A stretch of DNA of 64,000 nt from Streptomyces flaveolus. Its GTDB lineage: Bacteria > Actinomycetota > Actinomycetes > Streptomycetales > Streptomycetaceae. Below, in pieces: positions 8,124-16,352 of the stretch. Location: NCBI RefSeq assembly GCF_000716535.1, contig NZ_JNWV01000001.1, forward strand, positions 62,001 to 126,000. Direction: 5' to 3'. The notes under the pieces are model-generated. The model had not been told where the DNA came from and did no database searches. It saw only the letters and a list, made by a program, of their open reading frames with translations. The position numbers and the translations under genes were made by a program. Each line of letters begins with the position of its first letter. Positions within the stretch are counted from its first letter, which is position 1.

Positions 8124-9560
8124 TCACAGGGTGCGCAGCAGCACCGCCGGCTGTTCCACGCAGTCCGCCACATACCGCAGGAAGCCGCCCGCCGTGCCCC
8201 CGTCGCACACCCGGTGGTCGAAGGTGAGCGAGAGCTGGACGACCTGGCGGACGGCCAGCTCGCCCTCGTGCACCCATGGCTTCGGGACGATGCGGCCGAC
8301 ACCGAGCATGGCCGCCTCGGGGTGGTTGATGATCGGGGTGGAGCCGTCGACGCCGAAGACGCCGTAGTTGTTCAGCGTGAAGGTCCCGCCGGTGAGTTCC
8401 CCGGGGGTCAGCGTCCCGGCGCGGGCCGCCTCGGTGAGCCGGGCGAACTCGGCGGTCAGCGACTCGGCGTCGCGCGCGTGGGCGTCCCGGACGACCGGCA
8501 CGACCAGGCCGCGTTCCGTCTGCGCGGCGAACCCTAGGTGGACCTGGTCGAGCCGGACGACCTCGCGGGCCTCGGTGTCGACGAAGGAGTTCAGCTCGGG
8601 GAAGCGGGCGAGGCCGGCCGTGCAGATACGGGCGAGCAGCGCGAGGAGGGAGATCTTCGGGCCTCCGGCCGCGTTCATCGCCGCGCGTGCGCGCATGAGT
8701 TCCGTCGCGTCGGCGTCGACCCAGCAGGTCGCGTCCGGGATCTCCCGGCGGCTGCGGGAGAGCTTGTCGGCGACGGCACCGCGCACGCCCTTGAGCGGGA
8801 TCCGGGTCCCGCCGCCCTGCGGGGCGGGCGCGGCGGCGGGCCGTACGACCGGCTCCTCGGCCGTGCGGGCCGGTGCGGCCTCGGCCCGCAGCGCGTTCTC
8901 GACGTCCGCGCGCAGGATGAGCCCGTCCGGCCCCGACCCGGCCAACCGCCGCAGATCGACGCCGTTGTCACGGGCGAGTTTGCGCACGAGGGGGGAGATC
9001 ACAGGGACCGGGCCCTCGGCGGGGGCGGCGGTGGGGGCAGCGGTGGTGGCGGACGCGGAGGCGGGTGCCTGCGCCACCGCCGGTGCGGCCACGCGCGCGT
9101 GGGCGTGGGCGTCGGCCCGGGCGGTCCCGCGCCGGGCGGCCTGCCCGGCGGCCGGGGCTCCGGGCGCCGCCTGACCGTTGCCGTCGGCCGCGCGCCGGAC
9201 GCTGTGTCCGTCGGCCGCACCCGTGCCCGCCCGCACCCGGCGCCGGCGTGCCGCCGGGGCCTGGGTGCCGTAACCCACCAGGACGTTGCCGGAGCCCTCC
9301 GGTTCCGGTTCCCGTTCGCCCACCGCCACCGTCAGCAGCGGGGCGCCGACGGGCAGTTCGGTGCCCTCCTCGCCGAAGCGGGCGGTGACCACGCCACCGT
9401 ACGGGCAGGGCACCTCGACCATCGCCTTGGCCGTCTCGACCTCGACCACCGGCTGGTCGACGGCGACCACGTCACCGACCTGGACCAGCCAGCGGACGAT
9501 CTCCGCCTCGGTGAGCCCCTCACCGAGGTCGGGCAGCTTGAACTCCAGCACCTGAGCCAT
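8124..9560 (-). CDS. bkdC: Dihydrolipoamide acyltransferase (E2) of a branched-chain keto-acid dehydrogenase
   Basis: E2 core of 478 residues. It has one lipoyl domain at the N-terminus (LPDLGEGLTEAEIVRW, lipoyl lysine in VETAKAMVEV near residue 43). An Ala/Arg-rich linker and a peripheral-subunit-binding domain follow (SPLVRKLARDNGVDLRRLAG). The C-terminal catalytic domain carries FDHRVCDGG near the end. It transfers acyl groups from E1 to CoA. Its ATG overlaps the E1beta stop by one base (TGATG). In Streptomyces this complex supplies branched acyl-CoA starters for fatty acids and polyketides. A pyruvate-type specificity cannot be excluded by sequence alone. Confidence 0.9.
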   Translation of the reverse strand: MAQVLEFKLPDLGEGLTEAEIVRWLVQVGDVVAVDQPVVEVETAKAMVEVPCPYGGVVTARFGEEGTELPVGAPLLTVAVGEREPEPEGSGNVLVGYGTQAPAARRRRVRAGTGAADGHSVRRAADGNGQAAPGAPAAGQAARRGTARADAHAHARVAAPAVAQAPASASATTAAPTAAPAEGPVPVISPLVRKLARDNGVDLRRLAGSGPDGLILRADVENALRAEAAPARTAEEPVVRPAAAPAPQGGGTRIPLKGVRGAVADKLSRSRREIPDATCWVDADATELMRARAAMNAAGGPKISLLALLARICTAGLARFPELNSFVDTEAREVVRLDQVHLGFAAQTERGLVVPVVRDAHARDAESLTAEFARLTEAARAGTLTPGELTGGTFTLNNYGVFGVDGSTPIINHPEAAMLGVGRIVPKPWVHEGELAVRQVVQLSLTFDHRVCDGGTAGGFLRYVADCVEQPAVLLRTL

Positions 9561-10564
9561 CAGCCCTCGGCCTCCCACTGCAGCCGGGCCACGGCGTCCA
9601 GGATGCGGTCGACGCCGGGCAGGTGGTGCCGCTCCAGCATGGGCGGCGGGTAGGGGATGTCGAACCCGGCCACGCGCAGCACCGGTGCCTCCAGGTGGTG
9701 GAAGCAGCGCTCGGTGACGCGGGCCGCGATCTCGCCGCCCGGCCCGCCGAACCCGGTGGACTCGTGGACGACGACGGCGCGGCCGGTGCGCCGGACGGAC
9801 GCGCAGACCGTCTCGTCGTCGAACGGCACCAGGGAGCGCAGGTCGACGACCTCCAGGTCCCAGCCCTCGGCCTGGGCGGCCTCCGCGGCCTCCAGGCAGA
9901 CCGGCAGCGAGGGGCCGTAGGTGATGAGCGTGGCGCTGCGGCCGGCCCGGCGGACGACGGCCCGGCCGATCGGCTCGACGTCCGTCGGCTGCTCGGGGTT
10001 CCAGCTGTCCTTCGACCAGTACAGCCGCTTGGGCTCCAGGAAGACGACCGGGTCGTCGGAGGCGATGGCCTGGCGCAGCAGCCCGTAGGCGTCGGCGACG
10101 GTGGCGGGGGTGACGACGTGGAGCCCGGGCGTCGCCATGTAGTAGGCCTCGGAGGAGTCGCTGTGGTGCTCGACGCCGCCGATGCCGCCGCCGTAGGGGA
10201 TGCGGACGGTGATCGGCAGGGGCATCCTGCCGCGCGTGCGGTTGCGCATCCGGGAGACATGACTGATCAGCTGCTCGAACGCCGGGTAGGCGAACGCGTC
10301 GAACTGCATCTCGACCACGGGCCTGAGGCCGTACATCGCCATGCCCACGGCGGCACCGAGGATGCCGGCCTCGGCGAGGGGGGTGTCGGTGCAGCGGTCC
10401 TCGCCGAACTCCTTGGTGAGCCCGTCGGTGACGCGGAAGACCCCGCCGAGGGTGCCGACGTCCTCGCCCATGACGTGCACGGCCGGGTCGGCGGCCATCG
10501 CGTCGCGCATCGCGCGCGTGAGGGCCTGCGCCATGGTGGCGGGCTTGACGGCGACGGTGGTCAT
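9560..10564 (-). CDS. bkdB: Branched-chain keto-acid dehydrogenase E1 beta subunit
   Basis: 334 residues, a transketolase-like pyrimidine-binding subunit. The family signatures are VHVMGEDVGTLGGVFRVTDGL, DTPLAEAGILGAAVGMA, MQFDAFAYPAFEQLISHVS and a C-terminal transketolase domain (DLEVVDLRSLVPFDDETV). With E1alpha it forms the TPP-dependent decarboxylase. The ATG at 10564 overlaps the E1alpha stop as ATGA. A larger upstream reading frame in the same phase is an artefact of the GC-rich third position. Confidence 0.92.
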   Translation of the reverse strand: MTTVAVKPATMAQALTRAMRDAMAADPAVHVMGEDVGTLGGVFRVTDGLTKEFGEDRCTDTPLAEAGILGAAVGMAMYGLRPVVEMQFDAFAYPAFEQLISHVSRMRNRTRGRMPLPITVRIPYGGGIGGVEHHSDSSEAYYMATPGLHVVTPATVADAYGLLRQAIASDDPVVFLEPKRLYWSKDSWNPEQPTDVEPIGRAVVRRAGRSATLITYGPSLPVCLEAAEAAQAEGWDLEVVDLRSLVPFDDETVCASVRRTGRAVVVHESTGFGGPGGEIAARVTERCFHHLEAPVLRVAGFDIPYPPPMLERHHLPGVDRILDAVARLQWEAEG

Positions 10565-11724
10565 CGGGCGCCGCCTTCCCGGGCGCCGGGCTCGCCGTGC
10601 TGCTCCTGCTCGGCCTCCAGCTCGGCCCGCAACAGGTCGCGCTGCTCGCGCAGTTGCGTGGTGGTCTCGGCGTAGACGTGGTCGAAGAGGTCCATGGGGT
10701 CGAGTTCGGGGTCCCGGTTCATGCGTTCCCGCAGGGAGGCGGCCATCGTCTCGGCGTCCTGGCGGGCGGCCTCGATGCCGGCGTCGTCCAGCAGTCCGCG
10801 CGTGGTCAGTTCGCGTTCCAGCAGCTCGATGGGGTCGTGGGCGCGCCAGGCCGCGACCTCGGCCTCGCCCCGGTAGCGGGTGGCGTCGTCGGCGTTGGTG
10901 TGGGCGTCGACGCGGTACGTCACCGCCTCGACGAGGGTCGGGCCGCCGCCCGCGCGCGCGTGCCGTACGGCGTCGCTGAGGACCTCGTGCACGGCCGCGG
11001 CGTCGTTGCCGTCGACCAGTCGGCCCGGCATTCCGTACCCGACGGCCTTGTGGGCCAGGGAGGGCGCGGCGGTCTGCTTGGCGAGCGGTACGGAGATGGC
11101 GAAGCCGTTGTTCTGCACCAGGAAGACGACCGGTGCCTGCCAGACGGCGGCGAAGTTCAGCGCCTCGTGGAAGTCGCCCTCGCTGGTGCCGCCGTCGCCG
11201 ACCATGGCCAGCGCCACCACGTCGTCGCCCTTGAGGCGGGCGGCGTGGGCGAGGCCGACGGCGTGCGGCAGCTGGGTGGCGAGCGGGGTGCTGAGCGGGG
11301 CCACCCGGTGGGCGTAGGGGTCGTAGCCGCTGTGCCAGTCGCCGCGCAGCAGGGTGAGCGCCTCGGCGGGGTCCACGCCCCGGGCCACGACGGCGAGCGT
11401 GTCGCGGTAGCTGGGGAAGAGCCAGTCGCGCTCCTCCAGCGCCAGGGCGGCGGCGATCTCGCAGGCCTCCTGGCCGGTGCTGGACGGGTAGACGGCGAGC
11501 CGGCCCTGCTTGGTGAGAGCGGTGGCCTGCGTGTTGTACCGGCGCCCGCGCACCAGCTCGGCGTACAGCCGGCGCAGCAGGCCGGGATCGGCCTTGGCGG
11601 CCGCCTCGGTGCCGAGGACGCGGTAGGGCTCGGCGTCGGGCAGCAGCGGCGCGGCGTCCATACGGGGCTGCCAGGCGGGCGGCGGCGATGGCCGGTACGC
11701 GCCCCGCTGCTCCAGAACCGTCAT
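10561..11724 (-). CDS. bkdA: Branched-chain keto-acid dehydrogenase E1 alpha subunit
   Basis: 387 residues. The thiamine-diphosphate motif is GDGGTSEGDFHEALNF, followed by VVFLVQNNGFAIS. The phosphorylation-loop-like YRVDAHTNADDATRYR and the N-terminal STGQEACEIAAAL are typical of BCKDH and pyruvate E1alpha. First gene of the E1alpha-E1beta-E2 operon. It is transcribed divergently from an Lrp-type regulator, and a TetR-like operator half-way between them (11785-11798) lies about 60 bases upstream of its start. No E3 gene is nearby, so E3 must be shared from elsewhere. Confidence 0.92.
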   Translation of the reverse strand: MTVLEQRGAYRPSPPPAWQPRMDAAPLLPDAEPYRVLGTEAAAKADPGLLRRLYAELVRGRRYNTQATALTKQGRLAVYPSSTGQEACEIAAALALEERDWLFPSYRDTLAVVARGVDPAEALTLLRGDWHSGYDPYAHRVAPLSTPLATQLPHAVGLAHAARLKGDDVVALAMVGDGGTSEGDFHEALNFAAVWQAPVVFLVQNNGFAISVPLAKQTAAPSLAHKAVGYGMPGRLVDGNDAAAVHEVLSDAVRHARAGGGPTLVEAVTYRVDAHTNADDATRYRGEAEVAAWRAHDPIELLERELTTRGLLDDAGIEAARQDAETMAASLRERMNRDPELDPMDLFDHVYAETTTQLREQRDLLRAELEAEQEQHGEPGAREGGAR

Positions 11725-11784
11725 GACGGCACCTCCTCGTGGGAGTGGCTACGGGAGGCGCGTCGTCTGTGACTCGCCTCACCA

Positions 11785-11798
11785 ACCGATTGTTCGGT
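11785..11798. promoter_or_regulatory. Weak PaaR-like TetR operator in the bkd promoter region
   Basis: ACCGATTGTTCGGT matches the pattern ACCGNNCGNNCGGT with one deviation (TG instead of the central CG). In the wider 18-bp frame it shares 15 of 18 bases with the paaN/hbd operator at 14556. It lies between bkdA and the Lrp regulator gene. Confidence 0.45.
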
Positions 11799-11832
11799 CG
11801 CTGGCACATTTTGGCTACAGGTGCCTTCAGGC

Positions 11833-11854
11833 TGTGGACAAACGGTTCTCCACA
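11833..11854. promoter_or_regulatory. Inverted pair of DnaA boxes between bkdA and bkdR
   Basis: TGTGGACAA at 11833-11841 is the reverse complement of the Streptomyces DnaA box TTGTCCACA. TTCTCCACA at 11846-11854 differs by one base. Together with flanking bases they form an 11-bp perfect inverted repeat (CAGGCTGTGGA / TCCACAGCCTG). Confidence 0.5.
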
Positions 11855-11899
11855 GCCTGGAATGACCGCAGGACGTCCACGGCGAGGAAGCGGGAGGAC

Positions 11900-12400
11900 A
11901 TGGGAGCTGAACAAATGGCCGCCGGGCCGCAGGACGGCGCCGCCCTGCCGCCGCCGCGCCCGCTGGACGCCATCGACCAGGACATCCTGAAGATCCTCCA
12001 GGCGGACGGCCGGGCCTCGATACGGTCGGTGGCCGAGCGCGTCCACGTCTCGCGCGCCAACGCCTACGCGCGCATCAACCGGCTCGTCGAGGACGGGGTG
12101 ATCCGGGGCTTCAGCGCGCGCGTGGACCACGAACGGGCGGGTCACGGCACGTCGGCGTACATCACGCTGAAGATCGTCCAGAACAGCTGGCGCACGGTCC
12201 GCGAGCAGCTCAGGCAACTGCCCGGTGCCTCCCACATCGCTCTGGTGGGCGGCGACTTCGATGTGCTGCTGCTGGTGCACACGCCCGACAACCGGGCGCT
12301 GCGCGAGCTGGTGCTGACCCGGCTCCAGGCGATCCCCGAGGTGCTCAGCACCCGCACGCTGCTGGTGTTCGAGGAGGAGGACCTGGAGCCGGAGGGCTGA
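11900..12400 (+). CDS. bkdR: Lrp/AsnC-family regulator of the bkd operon
   Basis: 166 residues from the ATG at 11900; a second ATG at 11915 has GGGAG 8 bases upstream and may be the true start. N-terminal winged HTH: LDAIDQDILKILQADGRASIRSVAERVHVSRANAYARINRL. C-terminal ligand-binding RAM domain: THIS region begins near TSAYITLKIVQ and ends LVFEEEDLEPEG. Lrp proteins sense amino acids, and the divergent position next to bkdA makes it the likely bkd regulator, as described for BkdR in other streptomycetes. Operator positions are not evident, but the 175-base spacer contains a TetR-like site and two DnaA-like boxes. Confidence 0.85.
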   Translation: MGAEQMAAGPQDGAALPPPRPLDAIDQDILKILQADGRASIRSVAERVHVSRANAYARINRLVEDGVIRGFSARVDHERAGHGTSAYITLKIVQNSWRTVREQLRQLPGASHIALVGGDFDVLLLVHTPDNRALRELVLTRLQAIPEVLSTRTLLVFEEEDLEPEG

Positions 12401-12402
12401 GG

Positions 12403-12990
12403 TCAGTCCTGGCGCAGCCCAGAGAAGACCAGCCGGACGACGGCGTCGGCCACCTCCCGGTCGCTCGCGCCCCGCGCGTCCGGCCGGTACCACTCCACGA
12501 TCGAGTTGATCATCCCGAAGACCAGCCGGGTGACCAGGCGGACCTCCACGTCGCCGCGTACGTCCCCGTCGGCCGCCGCCGCCTTCAGCAGCTCGGCGAC
12601 CCGGTGGTCGAAGTCGCGGCGCCGCTCCAGCGCCCAGCGCTCGGTCTCGGTGTTGCCGCGCACGCGCAGCAGCAGCGTCACGTAGGGCAGCTCGGCTATG
12701 AGCACCTCGACCATGCGGCGCACGACGTGCTCCAGCCGTTCGGCCGGCCGCCCCACGCGCGCGTGCTCCTCGTCCAGGATGGCGAACAGGCCGTCCAGGG
12801 CGCGGCTGACGGCCCGGCGCAGCAGCTCCTCCTTGCCGCTGACGTGGTGGTAGATCGACGACTTGGAGATGCCGGCCGCCTTGGAGAGGTGCTCCATGGA
12901 GGTGCCGTCGTAGCCGCGCTCGTTGAAGACGCGGACGGCGACGGTGAGCAGCGTCTCCGGCGTGTAGGTGTCGCGCTTGGCCGTGGTCAT
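12403..12990 (-). CDS. TetR-family repressor of the phenylacetate genes (PaaR-like)
   Basis: 195 residues. The N-terminal HTH is typical of TetR (VFNERGYDGTSMEHL, then KAAGISKSSIYHHVSGKEEL, about residues 18-57); the rest is a helical ligand domain. The ATG at 12990 overlaps the stop of the 3-hydroxyacyl-CoA dehydrogenase gene as ATGA, so they form one operon. A palindromic operator lies in front of that operon and again in front of paaA, which fits a repressor induced by phenylacetyl-CoA, as known for PaaR in Corynebacterium. The ligand is inferred, not seen. Confidence 0.82.
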   Translation of the reverse strand: MTTAKRDTYTPETLLTVAVRVFNERGYDGTSMEHLSKAAGISKSSIYHHVSGKEELLRRAVSRALDGLFAILDEEHARVGRPAERLEHVVRRMVEVLIAELPYVTLLLRVRGNTETERWALERRRDFDHRVAELLKAAAADGDVRGDVEVRLVTRLVFGMINSIVEWYRPDARGASDREVADAVVRLVFSGLRQD

Positions 12991-14501
12991 GAGGTGCCCT
13001 CCCGCTTGTCGGTGGCATACGCGTGGCGGTACAGCGCGAGGGAGGGCGCGTAGCGTCCGGAGGGTTCGCGCTCGTGCATCTCGTCCAGGACGCCGAAGGC
13101 GAAGTCGCGGCCGAGCCTGCGGTCCCACTCGAAGGGGCCGAGCGGGTAGTTGACCCCCAGCCGCATCGCGGTGTCGATGTCCTCCTCGGTGGCCACGCCC
13201 TTGGCGACGGCGTCGTGGGCGAGGTCGATGATCCGGGCGACCGTGCGGGCGACGATCATGCCGGGGACGTCGCCGATGACGCTGACGTCCTTGCCGAGCG
13301 CCTGGAAGAGTCCGGTGGCCTCGGCGAGGGTCCGCGGCGAGGTGTCCTGGGCGGCGGACAGGGCGACACGGGTGGCCGTGCGGTAGTCCAGGGCGAGGTC
13401 GAAGTAGACGACGTCCCGGAACTCGGCGGAGGTCTGGCCGTCGGCGAGGACGAGCTGGCCGCCGCTGGGCAGCAGCAGGCGGGTGCCGTGGTCCTCGTCC
13501 TCCTCGCGGACCGGGATGCCCGCCTCGCGGATCATGGTAAGCAGTTCGGCGGCCGGGCCGAGACCGCCCTCGGCGACGACGTGGGCGGGCGGCTGCTCCT
13601 TGTCGGCGGTGTGCGGCTCGGGCCGCTCGGCGCCGTCCGCGTAGTCGTACCAGCCGCGTCCGCTCTTGCGGCCGAGCCGCCCGGACTCCACCAGCCGGCG
13701 CTGGGCGAGCGAGGGCGTGAAGCGGGTGTCCTGGAAGAAGGACTGCCACACCGAGTGGGTGACGGACTCGTTGACGTCCTGGCCGATCAGGTCGGTCAGC
13801 TCGAACGCGCCCATCCTGAAGCCGCCGCACTCCCGCAGCACCGCGTCGATGGTGGCGGGGTCGGCGGCCTGGGCCTCGTGGACGGCGAACGCCTCGGCGT
13901 AGAACGGCCGGGCGATGCGGTTGACGATGAAGCCGGGGGTGTCCGCGCAGGCCACCGGGGTCTTGCCCCAGGCGCGGGCGGTCTCGTACGCGCGAGTGGC
14001 CGACGTGACGTCGGTGGCGAAGCCGGAGACCACCTCGACCAGCGGCAGCAGCGGCGCCGGGTTGAAGAAGTGCAGGCCGACGAAGCGGCCGGGACGGCGC
14101 AGGGCGCCGCCGACGGCGGTCACCGACAGCGAGGAGGTGTTGGTGGCGAGCAGGCAGTCCTCGGCGACGATCTCCTCCAGCTCGCCGAAGAGCCGCTGCT
14201 TGACGTCCAGCCGCTCCAGGACGGCCTCCACGACCAGCCCGCAGTCCGCCAGTTCCGCGAGGCTGTCCACGGGCTTCAGGCGGGCGCGGGCCGCGTCCCG
14301 GTCGGCTTGTGTGAGCCGGTCCTTGGCCACGAGCCGGTCGAGGCGGGCGCCGATCGCTTCGGCCGCGTCCCGGGCCCGCCCGGGTGCGGCGTCGTAGAGC
14401 CGCACGGGGTGCCCGGCGACCAGCGCGACCTGGGCGATTCCCTGGCCCATGGTGCCGGTACCGACGACGGCCACGGGGCTGCTGAGGTCGAGTGCTGTCA
14501 T
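12987..14501 (-). CDS. paaH: 3-hydroxyacyl-CoA dehydrogenase of phenylacetate catabolism
   Basis: 504 residues. The NAD-binding loop VAVVGTGTMGQGIAQVAL is at residues 10-27, the catalytic region includes HFFNPAPLLPLVEVV, and TPGFIVNRI follows. Two C-terminal 3HCDH domains are present (around FRMGAFELTDLIG and NYPLGPFEWDRRLG). This duplicated architecture of about 500 residues is typical of PaaH (PaaC), which oxidises 3-hydroxyadipyl-CoA. It heads an operon with the TetR gene and is divergent from paaN, sharing the operator at 14556. The reaction beyond 3-hydroxyacyl-CoA oxidation is inferred from context. Confidence 0.87.
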   Translation of the reverse strand: MTALDLSSPVAVVGTGTMGQGIAQVALVAGHPVRLYDAAPGRARDAAEAIGARLDRLVAKDRLTQADRDAARARLKPVDSLAELADCGLVVEAVLERLDVKQRLFGELEEIVAEDCLLATNTSSLSVTAVGGALRRPGRFVGLHFFNPAPLLPLVEVVSGFATDVTSATRAYETARAWGKTPVACADTPGFIVNRIARPFYAEAFAVHEAQAADPATIDAVLRECGGFRMGAFELTDLIGQDVNESVTHSVWQSFFQDTRFTPSLAQRRLVESGRLGRKSGRGWYDYADGAERPEPHTADKEQPPAHVVAEGGLGPAAELLTMIREAGIPVREEDEDHGTRLLLPSGGQLVLADGQTSAEFRDVVYFDLALDYRTATRVALSAAQDTSPRTLAEATGLFQALGKDVSVIGDVPGMIVARTVARIIDLAHDAVAKGVATEEDIDTAMRLGVNYPLGPFEWDRRLGRDFAFGVLDEMHEREPSGRYAPSLALYRHAYATDKREGTS

Positions 14502-14555
14502 GTGCGCGATCCTCCCGCACGGGGTTTTCCACAGATGCGGCGGGACCCCCTTGTA

Positions 14556-14573
14556 CCGACCGATCGTTCGGTT
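14556..14573. promoter_or_regulatory. TetR (PaaR-like) operator between paaH and paaN
   Basis: CCGACCGATCGTTCGGTT. The 14-bp core ACCGATCGTTCGGT fits ACCGNNCGNNCGGT. The same 18 bases, reverse-complemented, occur at 19510-19527 upstream of paaA. It lies in the divergent promoter region controlling both genes. Confidence 0.75.
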
Positions 14574-14660
14574 ACTCTAGCTCTGACCGTCCCATCCCGC
14601 TGCTCTTTCTGCCAGGTCCGAACTCGACGACGAGTTCTCCAGACGAGGAGTTGGTCCCGC

Positions 14661-16352
14661 ATGGCCGCCGAACTGACCACGCCCGAGCTGATCGAAAAGC
14701 ACCGGCCCACGCTCGACCAGGCCCTGGAGGCCATCCGCACCCGCGCGTACTGGTCCCCGCACCCCGAACACCCGAAGGCCTACGGGGAGAACGGCAGCCT
14801 GGACGCCGCGGCGGGCAAGGCCGCCTTCGACGCCGTGCTGGGCACCCGCCTCGACCTCGGCCAGCCGGGCACGGACGACTGGGTGGGCGGCGAGGTCTCG
14901 CCGTACGGCATCGAGCTGGGCGTCACGTACCCGCACGCGGACGTCGACGTGCTGCTCCCGGCCATGCGGGCCGGGCAGCGGGCCTGGCGGGACGCGGGCC
15001 CGGAGGTCCGGGCGGTGGTCTGTCTGGAGATCCTCAAGCGGATCAGCGACCGGACGCACGAGTTCGCGCACGCCGTCATGCACACCAGCGGGCAGGCCTT
15101 CATGATGGCGTTCCAGGCGGGCGGCCCGCACGCCCAGGACCGCGGCCTGGAGGCGGTGGCGTACGCGTACGCGGAGCAGGTCCGCACCCCGGAGACGGCG
15201 GAGTGGACCAAGCCGCAGGGCAAGCGCGACCCGCTGGCCCTCACCAAGCGGTTCACCGCGGTCCCGCGCGGGACCGCCCTGGTCATCGGCTGCAACACCT
15301 TCCCGACGTGGAACGGCTACCCGGGCCTGTTCGCCTCCCTGGCCACCGGCAACGCGGTCCTGGTCAAGCCGCACCCGCGCGCGGTGCTGCCGCTCGCGCT
15401 GACCGTCCAGGTCGCCCGGGAGGTGCTGGCCGGGGCGGGCTTCGACCCAAACCTGGTGGCGCTGGCCGCCGAGCGCCCCGGCGAGGGCATCGCGAAGACC
15501 CTCGCCACCCGCCCCGAGATCAAGATCATCGACTACACCGGTTCGACGTCCTTCGGCGACTGGCTGGAGGCCAACGCCCGCCAGGCGCAGGTCTACACGG
15601 AGAAGGCCGGCGTCAACACGGTGCTCGTGCACTCCACGGACGACTACAAGGGCATGCTGTCCAACCTGGCGTTCTCGCTGTCCCTGTACAGCGGCCAGAT
15701 GTGCACCACCCCGCAGAACCTGCTCATCCCCCGGGACGGCATCACCACCGACCAGGGCCCCAAGACGTTCGACGAGGTCACCGCCGACCTCGCCCGCGCG
15801 GTCGACGGCCTGCTCGGCGACGACGCGCGGGCGAACGCGCTGCTGGGCGCGATCGTCAACCCGGACGTCAAGGCCCGCCTGGAGGCCGCGGCCGGCCTCG
15901 GCGAGGTCGCCCTCGCCTCCCGCGAGGTCACCAACCCGGAGTTCCCGGACGCGGTGGTCCGCACCCCGGTCATCGTCAAGCTGGACGGCGCCAAGCCGGA
16001 CGACGAGGCCGCGTACATGAGCGAGTGCTTCGGACCGGTCTCCTTCGCCGTCGCCGTCGACTCGGTGACGGACGCGGTGGAGCTGCTGCGGCGCACTGTC
16101 CGCGAGAAGGGCGCGATGACGGTCGGCGCGTACACGACGGACGCCGGGACCGAGCGCGCCGTCGAGGAGGTCTGCCTGGAGGAGGCCGCCCAGCTCTCGC
16201 TCAACCTGACCGGCGGGGTCTACGTCAACCAGACGGCCGCGTTCTCCGACTTCCACGGCTCGGGCGGCAACCCGGCGGCCAACGCGGCCCTCACCGACGG
16301 CGCCTTCGTCGCCAACCGCTTCCGTGTGGTGGAGGTGCGCCGGGAGGTCTAG
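14661..16352 (+). CDS. paaN: PaaN-type aldehyde dehydrogenase of phenylacetate catabolism
   Basis: 563 residues, aldehyde-dehydrogenase fold of the PaaN family, proposed to act on the ring-opened semialdehyde intermediate of the paa pathway. Motifs: PRGTALVIGCNTFPTWNGYP (cofactor domain), IDYTGSTSFGDWL, the general-base region YTEKAGVNTVLV, and the nucleophile cysteine in YSGQMCTTPQNLL. GAGGAG lies about 10 bases before the ATG at 14661. No enoyl-CoA-hydratase domain is attached, unlike the bifunctional PaaZ. Its TAG stop shares a CTAG with the stop of the convergent methyltransferase gene. Confidence 0.88.
   Translation: MAAELTTPELIEKHRPTLDQALEAIRTRAYWSPHPEHPKAYGENGSLDAAAGKAAFDAVLGTRLDLGQPGTDDWVGGEVSPYGIELGVTYPHADVDVLLPAMRAGQRAWRDAGPEVRAVVCLEILKRISDRTHEFAHAVMHTSGQAFMMAFQAGGPHAQDRGLEAVAYAYAEQVRTPETAEWTKPQGKRDPLALTKRFTAVPRGTALVIGCNTFPTWNGYPGLFASLATGNAVLVKPHPRAVLPLALTVQVAREVLAGAGFDPNLVALAAERPGEGIAKTLATRPEIKIIDYTGSTSFGDWLEANARQAQVYTEKAGVNTVLVHSTDDYKGMLSNLAFSLSLYSGQMCTTPQNLLIPRDGITTDQGPKTFDEVTADLARAVDGLLGDDARANALLGAIVNPDVKARLEAAAGLGEVALASREVTNPEFPDAVVRTPVIVKLDGAKPDDEAAYMSECFGPVSFAVAVDSVTDAVELLRRTVREKGAMTVGAYTTDAGTERAVEEVCLEEAAQLSLNLTGGVYVNQTAAFSDFHGSGGNPAANAALTDGAFVANRFRVVEVRREV

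Noticed and set aside
9560..13018. A single giant frame running from E1beta through the TetR region
   Set aside because: Only its end (9560-10564) codes for E1beta. The upstream part is a shadow of E1alpha and its neighbours.
14525..14533. TTTTCCACA before paaN and TGTGGAAAA at 27479-27487 as DnaA boxes
   Set aside because: Isolated and off consensus by one base, without a cluster; too weak to call.
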